Below, piece after piece: positions 1 through 8,044 of a DNA stretch of 64,000 nt. The number at the start of each line of letters is the position of its first letter. The stretch's first letter is position 1. Origin of the DNA: Sphingomonas sp. LY29 (GTDB taxonomy: Bacteria > Pseudomonadota > Alphaproteobacteria > Sphingomonadales > Sphingomonadaceae). The notes below the pieces were generated by a model. The model was given only the letters and a program-made list of their open reading frames with translations. It made no database searches and was not told the DNA's origin. Location of the stretch: positions 868,001 to 932,000 of the forward strand of contig NZ_CP141587.1 of assembly GCF_035593985.1 (NCBI RefSeq), in the 5' to 3' direction. A program made the position numbers and the translations under genes.

Positions 1-1
1 G

Positions 2-1660
2 CAGCGCTTGACCAAGGCCGCGCAGGCGATTGCGTCGGGCAAGGCGTCGCTGCCGTTCGATCCCTTTGCGATCGCCCAGGCGACCAGCGACGTTGCGATG
101 AGCATGGCGATGCGCCCGCAGGACCTGATGCAGGTTCAGGTCGAAGCGGCGCGTCAGTGGAGCGGGTTCTGGCTCGATGCCATGTCCGGAAAGGCGGGCG
201 ACAAGCCGCGCGACCGCCGCTTCCATTCGCCCGAGTGGCAGGACGACGTCTATTATCGCTCGCTCCGCGACGCTTATCTGCTCGCGTCGAAGCAACTTCG
301 CGACGCAGTCGGCGCGGCGGGCAGCACCGGCTCCAACCAAGCGATGGCGCGCTTCCTGCTTGACCAATATCTAAACGCGGTCAGCCCGGCGAACTACGCC
401 TTTACCAATCCCGACGTGGTCAAGCGCATCCAGGAAACCGGCGGCGCCAACCTCGTTCACGGCTTTGCGCACCTGCTCGAGGACGTGTCGAGCGGCAAGG
501 GCATCGTCCAGCGTCGATCCGACCCGAATGCATTCGAGAAGGGTAAGACCATCGCCGCCACTCCGGGCGAGGTCGTGTTTGAAAACGAGCTGTTCCAGCT
601 GCTCCAGTACACGCCCACGACCGAGAAGGTCGCCGCCGAACCGCTGCTCTACGTGCCGCCCCTGGTCAACCGCTACTACATGATCGACCTCGTGCCGCGT
701 CAGTCGATGGTTAAGTGGCTGGTCGATGAAGGCCGCACCGTCTTCGTCGTCAGCTGGGTCAATCCCGGACCCGAGCTCAAGGACAAGGGCGTCGAAGACT
801 ATGTCGTCGACGGAGTCGTCAAGGCGATCGAGCAGGTCGGCAAGCGCGCCAGTACCGCGCCCGACTTGTTCAGCTTCTGCCTGGGCGGGACGTTGGTCGC
901 GATTGCACTGGCTTACCTTGCCGCCGACAAGCGCGACGACCAGGTGAACTCGGCAACGCTGATCGGCAGCCTCGTCGATTTCGCCGACATGCGCGACTGG
1001 TCGGCCTTCGTGCACGAAGGTCATCTAGCCGCGCTCGAGGATCATCTTGAGGGGCAGGGCTTTATCGACAGCCTGGAACTCCAGCGTCTGTTCGCGGCGA
1101 TGCGCGCCAATGACTTGATCTGGTCGAGCGTCATCAATCATTACTTGCTCGACAAGCCCGCCCCCGCCTCCGACCTGCTCTACTGGTTCGAGGATGGGGC
1201 GCGAATTCCGGCGGCCTTCCTCAAGAGCTACAATCGCGACCTGTTGCTCGACAACCGGTTGCGCGAGCCCGCCGGTTTCGAAGTTCGCGGCAAGGCGATC
1301 GACCTCGCCGCGATCAAGACCCCGATGCTCGTCATTGCGCTGAAGGATGATCACGTATCGGCGTGGGAAGCGGTCTATCGCGGCGCGCGGCACCTCAACG
1401 CCGACTTCATGCTCGGCGGGTCGGGCCACAACGCCGGCGTCATCAACCCGCCTGCCGCCAACAAGCACGGCTTCTGGACCGACGACGACTATCCGCCGAC
1501 GGCCGAGGAATGGCTGGAGGGTGCGCTGCGCCACGAAGGCAGCTGGTGGCCTTGGTGGACCGAATGGCTCAACGCACGCGGATCGAAGTCCGCCGTGCCT
1601 GCCCGCACTATCTCCGACGGGATTGAACCGGCCCCCGGCCGCTACGCCAAGGCAGACTGA
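2..1660 (+). CDS. phaC: Class I poly(3-hydroxyalkanoate) synthase, 5' end outside window
   Basis: Polymerises 3-hydroxyacyl-CoA into PHA storage granules in the cytoplasm. The reading frame is open to the left edge and about 550 residues are visible, against roughly 580-600 in class I synthases, so the true start lies upstream. Counting from the TTG at position 8, the nucleophile is Cys291 in SFCLGG, with the Asp-Asp-His at 447-449 and the catalytic His474 in GSGHNAGVINPP. The C-terminal signature IEPAPGRYAKAD is typical of class I enzymes. One oddity: the lipase-like box is S-F-C-L-G, where family members usually have G-x-C-x-G. It is followed 13 bases later by valine-catabolism genes. Family assignment is very secure. 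Confidence 0.96.
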   Translation, partial: QRLTKAAQAIASGKASLPFDPFAIAQATSDVAMSMAMRPQDLMQVQVEAARQWSGFWLDAMSGKAGDKPRDRRFHSPEWQDDVYYRSLRDAYLLASKQLRDAVGAAGSTGSNQAMARFLLDQYLNAVSPANYAFTNPDVVKRIQETGGANLVHGFAHLLEDVSSGKGIVQRRSDPNAFEKGKTIAATPGEVVFENELFQLLQYTPTTEKVAAEPLLYVPPLVNRYYMIDLVPRQSMVKWLVDEGRTVFVVSWVNPGPELKDKGVEDYVVDGVVKAIEQVGKRASTAPDLFSFCLGGTLVAIALAYLAADKRDDQVNSATLIGSLVDFADMRDWSAFVHEGHLAALEDHLEGQGFIDSLELQRLFAAMRANDLIWSSVINHYLLDKPAPASDLLYWFEDGARIPAAFLKSYNRDLLLDNRLREPAGFEVRGKAIDLAAIKTPMLVIALKDDHVSAWEAVYRGARHLNADFMLGGSGHNAGVINPPAANKHGFWTDDDYPPTAEEWLEGALRHEGSWWPWWTEWLNARGSKSAVPARTISDGIEPAPGRYAKAD

Positions 1661-1673
1661 CAAAGTGAATGTG

Positions 1674-2756
1674 ATGACCGATATTTCGACCGACGTTATT
1701 GCGGCCAAGGAAGGCTTTGCCGGACGCCTCCGCCTCAATCGGCCGCGCGCGCTGCACAGCCTGAACCGCTCGATGGTGCGCGACATGGCGGCCGCTCTCA
1801 ACGAATGGCGCGACGATCCCGATGTGCGGATCATCCTGATCGACCATGCCGATGGCCGCGGCTTTTGCGCCGGCGGCGACGTGGTCGATATCTCGCAGAA
1901 CGTCGAAGGGCATGAGGCTGCGGCGCGCGCCTTCTTCTTCGACGAATATCGGCTCAACCACCTCGAATACACCTATCCCAAGTCGGGGGTCGCTTTCATG
2001 GACGGCGTGACGATGGGCGGCGGGGTCGGCGTCGCCTGCCCGTGCCGCTACCGCGTCGCCACCGAGCGCACCTTGCTCGCCATGCCCGAGACCACCATCG
2101 GCATCTTTCCCGATGTCGGCGGCGGTCGTTACCTGTCGCGACTTCGCGGTCGGCTCGCCCAATTCCTCGCGCTCACCGGTGCGCGTCTCGACGGCGCGGA
2201 ATGCCTCAAGCTGCGGCTGGCGACGCATTATCTCCCGTCCGATCGCCTAGAAGAGGCGAAGGAGCGGATCATGGCACAGCCGTTCCGCGTCACCGCCATC
2301 CTCGACGAATTGTCCGAAGAGAATGTCCCCGAAGCGCGCATCGCCGCGAACCTGGCCAAGATCGACCGCTACTTCGCGTCGGACCGGTTGGAGGATATCC
2401 TTGCCGCGCTCGACGCCGGCGCCGCCGAAGGTGACGAGTGGGCCGCGACCGAGGCCAACACTATCCGAAAAAAATCGCCGATGGCGTGCAAGGTCAGCCT
2501 GAAGCTGCTGGTCGAAAGTCCGTACCAACTTCACTTCGTCGACGAGATGCGGATGGAATATGGGATCATGGTCCGCCTAATCCGGCATCCCGACTTTCGC
2601 GAGGGCGTGCGTGCGCTGCTGATCGACAAGGACAATGCGCCGCGCTGGTCGGCGAGCGACCCGACCGAGATCAGCGATGCGGAGGTCGACGCCTTTTTCG
2701 AGCCGCTTCCTGCGGCGGAGGAATGGACCCCGTTCGACGCCGAGGAGCAAAGATGA
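1674..2756 (+). CDS. 3-hydroxyisobutyryl-CoA hydrolase (crotonase superfamily)
   Basis: Releases 3-hydroxyisobutyrate from its CoA ester in valine catabolism. The 360-residue crotonase-fold protein carries [11 protein letters not shown] near residues 61-70, [13 protein letters not shown] for the oxyanion hole, and [20 protein letters not shown]; the FPDVGG stretch and the length separate HIBYL-CoA hydrolases from ordinary enoyl-CoA hydratases of about 260 residues. The open frame extends upstream into phaC, but homology begins at the ATG at 1674; GTG codons at 1665 and 1671 are alternatives. The stop overlaps the next start (ATGA). The neighbouring hydratase and hydroxyisobutyrate dehydrogenase support the valine role. 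Confidence 0.9.
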   Translation: MTDISTDVIAAKEGFAGRLRLNRPRALHSLNRSMVRDMAAALNEWRDDPDVRIILIDHADGRGFCAGGDVVDISQNVEGHEAAARAFFFDEYRLNHLEYTYPKSGVAFMDGVTMGGGVGVACPCRYRVATERTLLAMPETTIGIFPDVGGGRYLSRLRGRLAQFLALTGARLDGAECLKLRLATHYLPSDRLEEAKERIMAQPFRVTAILDELSEENVPEARIAANLAKIDRYFASDRLEDILAALDAGAAEGDEWAATEANTIRKKSPMACKVSLKLLVESPYQLHFVDEMRMEYGIMVRLIRHPDFREGVRALLIDKDNAPRWSASDPTEISDAEVDAFFEPLPAAEEWTPFDAEEQR

Positions 2757-3529
2757 GCGAGTACGAAACGATCCTGGTCGAGCAGCGCGAGGCAGTCACG
2801 CTCGTCACGCTCAACCGTCCGCAGGCGCTCAACGCGCTCAACTCGACCGTCCTCAAGGAATTGATCGAGGCCTTCACCGCCTACGACGCTGACGCGTCGC
2901 AGCGCTGCCTGGTCCTGACAGGTAGCGACAAGGCGTTCGCTGCGGGTGCCGACATCAAGGAGATGCAGGCGCAGGGCTTTGCCGACATGTATTCGTCGAA
3001 CTTCTTCGCCGGGTGGGAGCGCGTCACCGCGACCCGCAAGCCGTGGATCGCGGCCGTGTCGGGCTTCGCGCTCGGCGGCGGCTGCGAAGTCGCAATGATG
3101 GCCGACTTCATCATCGCCGCGGACAGCGCCATGTTTGGCCAGCCCGAAATCAAGCTTGGCGTCACGCCGGGCATGGGCGGGTCGCAACGCCTGACGCTCG
3201 CAGTCGGCAAGGCCAAGGCGATGGAGATGTGCCTGACCGGCCGGATGATGGGTGCCGAAGAAGCCGAGCGTTCGGGCCTGGTCGCCAAGGTCGTCCCGGC
3301 GGCCGACCTGCTCGACGAGGCACTCAAGACCGCACAGACGATTGCCGGCATGGCTCCCCTCGCCGCGATCGCGACCAAGGAAATGGTCAACGCTACGTTC
3401 GAGATGGGCCTGGCGCAGGGCATCGGCTTCGAGCGCCGCCTGTTCCACGGGCTGTTCGGTACTCAGGACCAGAAGGAAGGCATGGCCGCCTTCGTTGAAA
3501 AGCGTCCGGGGAACTGGACGGGTAAGTAA
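2753..3529 (+). CDS. Enoyl-CoA hydratase
   Basis: Hydrates 2-enoyl-CoA thioesters; in this context methacrylyl-CoA to 3-hydroxyisobutyryl-CoA is the likely step, though the general beta-oxidation reaction is equally possible. At 258 residues it has the standard crotonase length. [10 protein letters not shown] and the oxyanion-hole segment [11 protein letters not shown] are present, and the two acid-base glutamates fall at Glu112 (GGCEVA) and Glu132 (GQPEIKLG), the usual 20 residues apart. The ATG at 2753 overlaps the upstream stop, indicating translational coupling with the hydrolase. A longer in-frame extension upstream is not homologous and was not used. Confidence 0.93.
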   Translation: MSEYETILVEQREAVTLVTLNRPQALNALNSTVLKELIEAFTAYDADASQRCLVLTGSDKAFAAGADIKEMQAQGFADMYSSNFFAGWERVTATRKPWIAAVSGFALGGGCEVAMMADFIIAADSAMFGQPEIKLGVTPGMGGSQRLTLAVGKAKAMEMCLTGRMMGAEEAERSGLVAKVVPAADLLDEALKTAQTIAGMAPLAAIATKEMVNATFEMGLAQGIGFERRLFHGLFGTQDQKEGMAAFVEKRPGNWTGK

Positions 3530-3567
3530 GTTGCGCTCCGGCCGAGGCCGGGGAACGAGGAGTAATT

Positions 3568-4473
3568 ATGGCACGCGTCGCATTCATCGGGCTGGGCAAT
3601 ATGGGCGGCGGAATGGCCGCGAACCTCGCGAAGGCCGGGCATGAGGTCCACGCCTTCGACCTGAGCCAGGATGCGCTCGATCGCGCCGCCGCCAATGGCT
3701 GCGACATCGCCGATAGCGCAGAGGCGGCGGTCAAGGACGCCGAGGCGGTGGTCACGATGCTTCCGGCAGGCAAGCATGTCGCCGACGTCTATCGCGGCAC
3801 TGTCCTCAAGACCGCGCCCAAGGGCGCCATCCTGATCGATTGCTCGACGATCGACGTCGCCACGGCCAAGGCTGTCGAAGGCGAAGCGGCAGCGGCGGGC
3901 TTCACCATGGTCGATGCGCCGGTGTCGGGCGGGATCGCGGCCGCCGACGCGGGCACGCTGACCTTCATGGTCGGCGGCACCGCCGAGGGTTTCGATCGCG
4001 CCAAGGGCATTCTCGACAAGATGGGCAAGGCCGTCATCCACGCCGGCGGCGCCGGGTCGGGACAGGCCGCGAAGATTGTCAACAACATGCTGCTCGGCGT
4101 CACAATGGCGGGCACGTGCGAGGCGTTCGTGCTGGCGCAGAAGCTCGGACTCGATCCGCAGACCTTTTTCGACATCAGTTCCAAGGCCAGCGGCCAGAGC
4201 TGGTCGATGACCAGCTATTGCCCTGTCCCCGGGGTCGGCCCCGAAACCCCTGCCGACCGTAATTATGACGGCGGGTTTGCTGCCGCGCTGATGCTCAAGG
4301 ATTTGAAGCTCGCGATGGAGGCCGCCAAGGAAAGCGGCGCCTACACTCCGATGGGCGGCGAGGCCGAGGAATTGTACCAGCGCTTCGTCGACCGCGGCGG
4401 CGCGACCAAGGACTTTTCCGCGCTGATCAAGATGATCGACGACAGCTGGCAGGTTCCGCCCGAAAAGGCTTGA
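3568..4473 (+). CDS. mmsB: 3-hydroxyisobutyrate dehydrogenase
   Basis: Oxidises 3-hydroxyisobutyrate to methylmalonate semialdehyde with NAD(P) in valine degradation. The 301-residue protein opens with a Rossmann motif, VAFIGLGNMGGGMAANLAKAG, has the substrate motif DAPVSGGIAAADAGTLTFMVGG near residue 118, and the catalytic lysine is Lys169 in GSGQAAKIVNNM. GAGGAG lies just before the ATG as ribosome binding site. The 38-base gap to the hydratase suggests one transcript. Related beta-hydroxyacid dehydrogenases (tartronate semialdehyde reductase) share the fold, but the adjacent hydrolase and hydratase make the valine assignment likely. Confidence 0.92.
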   Translation: MARVAFIGLGNMGGGMAANLAKAGHEVHAFDLSQDALDRAAANGCDIADSAEAAVKDAEAVVTMLPAGKHVADVYRGTVLKTAPKGAILIDCSTIDVATAKAVEGEAAAAGFTMVDAPVSGGIAAADAGTLTFMVGGTAEGFDRAKGILDKMGKAVIHAGGAGSGQAAKIVNNMLLGVTMAGTCEAFVLAQKLGLDPQTFFDISSKASGQSWSMTSYCPVPGVGPETPADRNYDGGFAAALMLKDLKLAMEAAKESGAYTPMGGEAEELYQRFVDRGGATKDFSALIKMIDDSWQVPPEKA

Positions 4474-4504
4474 TCGCGGCCCTCCCCGCGCCCACATCGC
4501 GGAG

Positions 4505-5083
4505 ATGCTGATCGAAATCGAAAAGACGCCCAATCCGGCGACGCGCAAGTTCCTGCCTGGCCGCATCGTCATGGAAACGGGCGGACGCGATTTTCCCAAC
4601 GCCGATGCGGCCGAGGCGAGCCCATTGGCCGAAGCGCTGTTCGCGACTGGCGCGGTCGACGGGGTCTACTTCGGGCGCGACTTCGTCTCGGTCTCCGCCG
4701 CACCGACCGTCGAGTGGCAGACGCTCGAGCCCGACATCCTTTCGATCCTGCTCGACCATTTCATGCTCGGCGCCCCACTGTTCCGCGGCGGAAGTGCCGC
4801 CGGGATCGAGATTGCGCCCGAGGTCGACTTTCACGTCGAGGAAGATCCGGCGGATGCCGACATCATCGACCAAATCAAGGACTTGATTGAAACGCGCGTT
4901 CGCCCAGCGGTCGCTCAAGACGGTGGTGACATCGTCTATCGCGGCTATCGCGATGGGAAGCTGTTCCTGAACATGCAGGGCGCTTGTGCGGGCTGCCCGT
5001 CGTCGACGATCACGCTGAAGCGCGGGATCGAGGGCCTCATCAAGCATTATGTTCCCGAGGTGGAGACCGTCGAGGCGATCTGA
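4505..5083 (+). CDS. NFU-type iron-sulfur cluster carrier (NifU C-terminal domain)
   Basis: Carries and delivers Fe-S clusters to target enzymes. The 192-residue protein has the two-domain NFU1 layout: an N-terminal Nfu_N domain starting MLIEIEKTPNPATRKFLPG, and a C-terminal NifU domain from about residue 115 with the cluster-binding CxxC in GACAGCPSSTITLKRGIE. This is the mitochondrial/alphaproteobacterial NFU1 arrangement. It lies 31 bases after mmsB and before tsaB; there is no functional link to valine catabolism, so co-transcription may be incidental. Confidence 0.92.
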   Translation: MLIEIEKTPNPATRKFLPGRIVMETGGRDFPNADAAEASPLAEALFATGAVDGVYFGRDFVSVSAAPTVEWQTLEPDILSILLDHFMLGAPLFRGGSAAGIEIAPEVDFHVEEDPADADIIDQIKDLIETRVRPAVAQDGGDIVYRGYRDGKLFLNMQGACAGCPSSTITLKRGIEGLIKHYVPEVETVEAI

Positions 5084-5156
5084 CGCCGACGCTTTTTGCT
5101 TGCGGCGGGCCGTCGCCTGTGTCTCGATACCGTCGTCTGCAAACGGGAGATTTTCG

Positions 5157-5768
5157 CTGATCCTTGCGATCGACACGTCGACGGCGGCCTGCACCGCGGC
5201 GCTACTGACCAGCGACGGCACGATCATTGCCGAGCGCGACGAGCAGATCGGCCGTGGCCATGCCGAACGGCTGGTCCCGATGATCTCCGAAATGATCGAG
5301 GGGCACGTCCCCACTCGCCTGCTGGTCGGGGTCGGCCCGGGAAGCTTCACGGGGCTGAGGGTCGGGATCGCCGCTGCACACGGCCTTGCCGTCGGCTGGA
5401 ACATCCCGCTGGCAGGAATGAATTCGCTGGCGCTGATCGCCGCGACCGCGCCGGACGGCGACAGACCGGTTACCGTTGCGGTCACAGGCGGTCATGGCGA
5501 ACTGTTCGTCCAGACCTTCCGTCGCCCTACGCTTGACCCGACCGGGGTGTCACGGAATCTGACCCCGGCGGAGGCGGCAGCCAAGATCGACACCGACCTC
5601 GTCGTGGGCAGCGGTGCCGAGGCCCTTGTCGCGGCGCGCGGATCAGGCACGGCCTTGCCCCTGATGCCGAGCGCATCGCGGGCGCTTCGCCTTCCTGAAT
5701 TGCTGCGGATGCTAGACTGCAAGCCTCATTATGGCCGGGCCCCCGATGCCCGCCCCCGCGCCGCGTGA
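5157..5768 (+). CDS. tsaB: tRNA threonylcarbamoyladenosine biosynthesis protein TsaB
   Basis: Non-catalytic partner of TsaD in making t6A37 on ANN-decoding tRNAs. The ASKHA-fold signature ILAIDTSTAACTAALL begins the domain, and VGPGSFTGLRVGIAAAHGLA lies around residues 57-76. Homology begins at LILAID, whose first codon is CTG at 5157, preceded seven bases upstream by ACGGGAGA. In-frame alternatives are TTG at 5100 and ATG at 5049, but these add non-homologous residues and the ATG lies inside the previous gene. The choice of start is therefore uncertain, the family is not. The stop overlaps the GTG of the acetyltransferase gene. Confidence 0.88.
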   Translation: MILAIDTSTAACTAALLTSDGTIIAERDEQIGRGHAERLVPMISEMIEGHVPTRLLVGVGPGSFTGLRVGIAAAHGLAVGWNIPLAGMNSLALIAATAPDGDRPVTVAVTGGHGELFVQTFRRPTLDPTGVSRNLTPAEAAAKIDTDLVVGSGAEALVAARGSGTALPLMPSASRALRLPELLRMLDCKPHYGRAPDARPRAA

Positions 5769-6262
5769 TCGAGGGTCGACCCGAACCCGCGTTCGACGCA
5801 CTGCATCTTAGATGCGGTACTCTTGAAGATCTTAACTCTGTCATCCGGGTGATGGATGCGGCCTTTTCACCCATTTACGGGGAGGGTTGGACGCGCTCCC
5901 AATGCGCCGGCATCCTGCCCATGTCGGGAGTCATTCTGACGCTGGCGGAAATGCAGGGCGAAGTCGTCGGCTTCTCGCTGTTGAGGGCGGTCGCCGACGA
6001 AGCCGAATTGCTCCTTCTGGCGGTGTCACCGCGCGCGCAACGACAGGGCGTCGGACAGAAATTGCTCGACCGCTTCATGACCGACGCACGGATGCGGGGC
6101 GCGCATCGCCTTCACCTGGAAGTCCGCGATGGCAACGAAGCGATTGCTTTGTACCGAGCGGCCGGGTTCGAACCGGTCGGACGCCGCGTCGGCTATTATC
6201 GCGGGCTCGACGGGTCGCGTCGCGACGCAGTCACGATGGCGCTTGAGACTCCCCAATATTGA
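5765..6262 (+). CDS. rimI: GNAT N-acetyltransferase, RimI-like
   Basis: Probable protein N-terminal acetyltransferase acting on ribosomal protein S18 or similar. The 165-residue GNAT domain shows the acetyl-CoA loop VSPRAQRQGVGQKLL (Q/R-x-x-G-x-G/A) near residues 87-101 and the C-terminal HLEVRDGNEAIALYRAAGFE segment diagnostic for RimI-like enzymes. It starts at a GTG overlapping the tsaB stop by four bases. The tsaB-rimI adjacency is common in bacteria. Other protein substrates cannot be excluded. Confidence 0.86.
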   Translation: MIEGRPEPAFDALHLRCGTLEDLNSVIRVMDAAFSPIYGEGWTRSQCAGILPMSGVILTLAEMQGEVVGFSLLRAVADEAELLLLAVSPRAQRQGVGQKLLDRFMTDARMRGAHRLHLEVRDGNEAIALYRAAGFEPVGRRVGYYRGLDGSRRDAVTMALETPQY

Positions 6263-6367
6263 TTTGAAGCAAGTTTTCTATTCTTGAATGAATAGTAGAC
6301 GAGGTCTAATTGTTTTCGAGTAGACAGATGAAACTGTCCAGTTCCTATTAGTCATGCTCGGAAAGCT

Positions 6368-6796
6368 ATGAAAATGGACAATCAGGATAATGACGACACG
6401 CTGATCACATTGACCGCAGACATTGTCGCGGCCCATGTCAGCAACAATAGCGTGGCGGTCAACGACCTTCCGCAGCTGATTTCGAACGTGCACGGTGCGC
6501 TTGCCGGTCTAACCGGCAGTGGCAAGGCCGCCGACGTCAAGCTTGAACCGAAGGTGCCGATCCGCTCGTCGGTCAAGCCGGACTTCATCGTCTGCCTCGA
6601 AGACGGCAAGAAACTGAAGATGTTGAAGCGGCATCTGATGACCCATTATCAAATGACCCCGGATCAGTATCGGCAGAAGTGGGGCCTTGCGGCCGACTAT
6701 CCGATGGTCGCGCCGAACTATGCCGAACAGCGCCGGACGCTCGCCAAGTCGATCGGGCTTGGCACCAAGCGCCGCAAGACCACTCGCGCCAAGTAA
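6368..6796 (+). CDS. MucR/Ros-family transcriptional regulator
   Basis: DNA-binding global regulator of the alphaproteobacterial Ros/MucR type, a family that controls exopolysaccharide, motility and cell-cycle genes at AT-rich promoters. The 142-residue protein has an oligomerisation-prone N-terminus with LTADIVAAHVSNNSVAVNDL and a C-terminal zinc-finger-like module with CLEDGKKLKMLKRHLMTHY at about residues 78-96, followed by the conserved MTPDQYRQKWGL. The second zinc cysteine of Ros is Asp here (C-L-E-D), leaving Cys, Asp and two His as possible ligands. It stands alone, followed by a strong hairpin terminator. Confidence 0.93.
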   Translation: MKMDNQDNDDTLITLTADIVAAHVSNNSVAVNDLPQLISNVHGALAGLTGSGKAADVKLEPKVPIRSSVKPDFIVCLEDGKKLKMLKRHLMTHYQMTPDQYRQKWGLAADYPMVAPNYAEQRRTLAKSIGLGTKRRKTTRAK

Positions 6797-6806
6797 GGCG
6801 AACAAG

Positions 6807-6842
6807 AAAGGGGACGGTGCGCGGCATCGTCCCCTTTTCTTT
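6807..6842 (+). terminator. Rho-independent terminator after mucR-like gene
   Basis: An 11-bp stem (GGGGACGGTGC paired with GCATCGTCCCC, one G-U pair) with a GCG loop spans 6810-6834 and is followed by TTTTCTTT. It sits 14 bases after the stop codon. Confidence 0.9.
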
Positions 6843-6870
6843 GTGCGGCGCGGGCCTTAGGTTCACAGCC

Positions 6871-7293
6871 ATGCACCGTCAGATCGATATTGAACAATTG
6901 TGCGCCGACAAGGGCCTGCGCATTACCGAACAGCGCAAGGTCATCGCGCGCGTCCTCGGCGAAAGCGAGGATCATCCCGACGTCGAAACGCTCCACCAGC
7001 GTGCCGCCGCGATCGACGCGAACATCTCGATCGCAACGGTCTATCGCACCGTCCGCCTGTTCGAAGAGGCGGGAATCCTGGAGCGGCATGAGTTCGGCGA
7101 TGGCCGCTCGCGTTACGAGGCGGCGTCCGAGACCCACCACGATCACCTGATCGACGTAGAGAGCGGGAAGGTTATCGAATTCGCCGATGACGAGCTTGAG
7201 AATCTGCAGCGCAAGATTGCCGAGCGTCTGGGCTTCCGGCTGGTCGACCATCGGATGGAATTGTACGGCGTCGCCATTGACCGCGACCACTAA
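6871..7293 (+). CDS. fur: Fur-family metalloregulator
   Basis: Metal-dependent repressor, most simply the iron regulator Fur. The 140-residue protein has the winged-helix half (KGLRITEQRKVIARVL ... SIATVYRTVRLFEEAGIL) and a C-terminal dimerisation half with the regulatory-metal signature HHDH at residues 89-92. The C-terminal CxxC structural zinc pairs of E. coli Fur are absent, as in many alphaproteobacterial homologs. A longer upstream frame is open, but homology starts at the ATG at 6871. Irr or Mur specificity cannot be distinguished by eye, although Irr would carry a heme regulatory motif not seen here. Confidence 0.88.
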   Translation: MHRQIDIEQLCADKGLRITEQRKVIARVLGESEDHPDVETLHQRAAAIDANISIATVYRTVRLFEEAGILERHEFGDGRSRYEAASETHHDHLIDVESGKVIEFADDELENLQRKIAERLGFRLVDHRMELYGVAIDRDH

Positions 7294-7315
7294 GGGGTCA
7301 CTTTCTCCTTCCCTG

Positions 7316-8035
7316 ATGGCCGTGCGTATTGCCGGCCTCATCCTCCTATTCGTCGCATGCCTTCCGCTTCACCTGTCGGCGAAGCTGGTGCGTGGACCCT
7401 CGCCGTGGCCCAAGCGGTTTCTCCGCTCCGCCGCGTGGATTGTCGGTGCGCGGGTCGATCTCGAAGGTCAGCCGCTGACGTCCAAGACATTGGTCGTCGC
7501 CAATCATACGAGTTGGCTTGATATCTTGCTTCTCGGCGGCACAGGTGCGGCATTCGTGTCGAAGGCAGAAATCGAGCGGATCAAGCTGATCGGCTGGCTG
7601 GCCGACCAGAATCACACCGTCTACATCGAACGAACCGCCCGCACCGATGCCCATGCGCAGGTGCGACAGATTGCAACTGCGTTGGACCGGCCCAAGCCGC
7701 TCGTCGTTTTCCCGGAAGGGACGACCACCAGCGGACGCGAGCTTCTGCCTTTTCGCCCGACGCTTCTTGACGCCGTTGCGCCGCCTCCATCTGGTGTCAT
7801 CGTACGCCCGGTGGCGATCGATTTCGGCGACGCGGTCGACCAGATCGCCTGGCATGATGGAGAGCCGGCGATGGACAACGTCCGGCGAGTACTCGGTCGG
7901 CGCGGTGTGCTTCCGGTCACGATCCGGCTGCTCGATCCCATGCCCTCGACCAATGATCGCAAGCAGTTGGCTCGCGAAGCGCGCTCGCGGATCGCGGCTG
8001 CTCTCTCTTCCGTCACCACGACACGGCGCGTATAG
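7316..8035 (+). CDS. plsC: 1-acyl-sn-glycerol-3-phosphate acyltransferase
   Basis: Acylates lysophosphatidic acid to phosphatidic acid at the inner membrane. The 239-residue protein begins with a hydrophobic segment (about residues 1-25) and carries the acyltransferase motif NHTSWLD (H-x4-D) near residue 62 and FPEGTTTSG near residue 138. A longer in-frame extension back into fur is non-homologous; the ATG at 7316 is 22 bases after the fur stop. Related hemolysin/ornithine-lipid acyltransferases share these motifs, so acyl acceptor identity is inferred. Confidence 0.87.
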   Translation: MAVRIAGLILLFVACLPLHLSAKLVRGPSPWPKRFLRSAAWIVGARVDLEGQPLTSKTLVVANHTSWLDILLLGGTGAAFVSKAEIERIKLIGWLADQNHTVYIERTARTDAHAQVRQIATALDRPKPLVVFPEGTTTSGRELLPFRPTLLDAVAPPPSGVIVRPVAIDFGDAVDQIAWHDGEPAMDNVRRVLGRRGVLPVTIRLLDPMPSTNDRKQLAREARSRIAAALSSVTTTRRV

Positions 8036-8044
8036 GCCGCGGTC

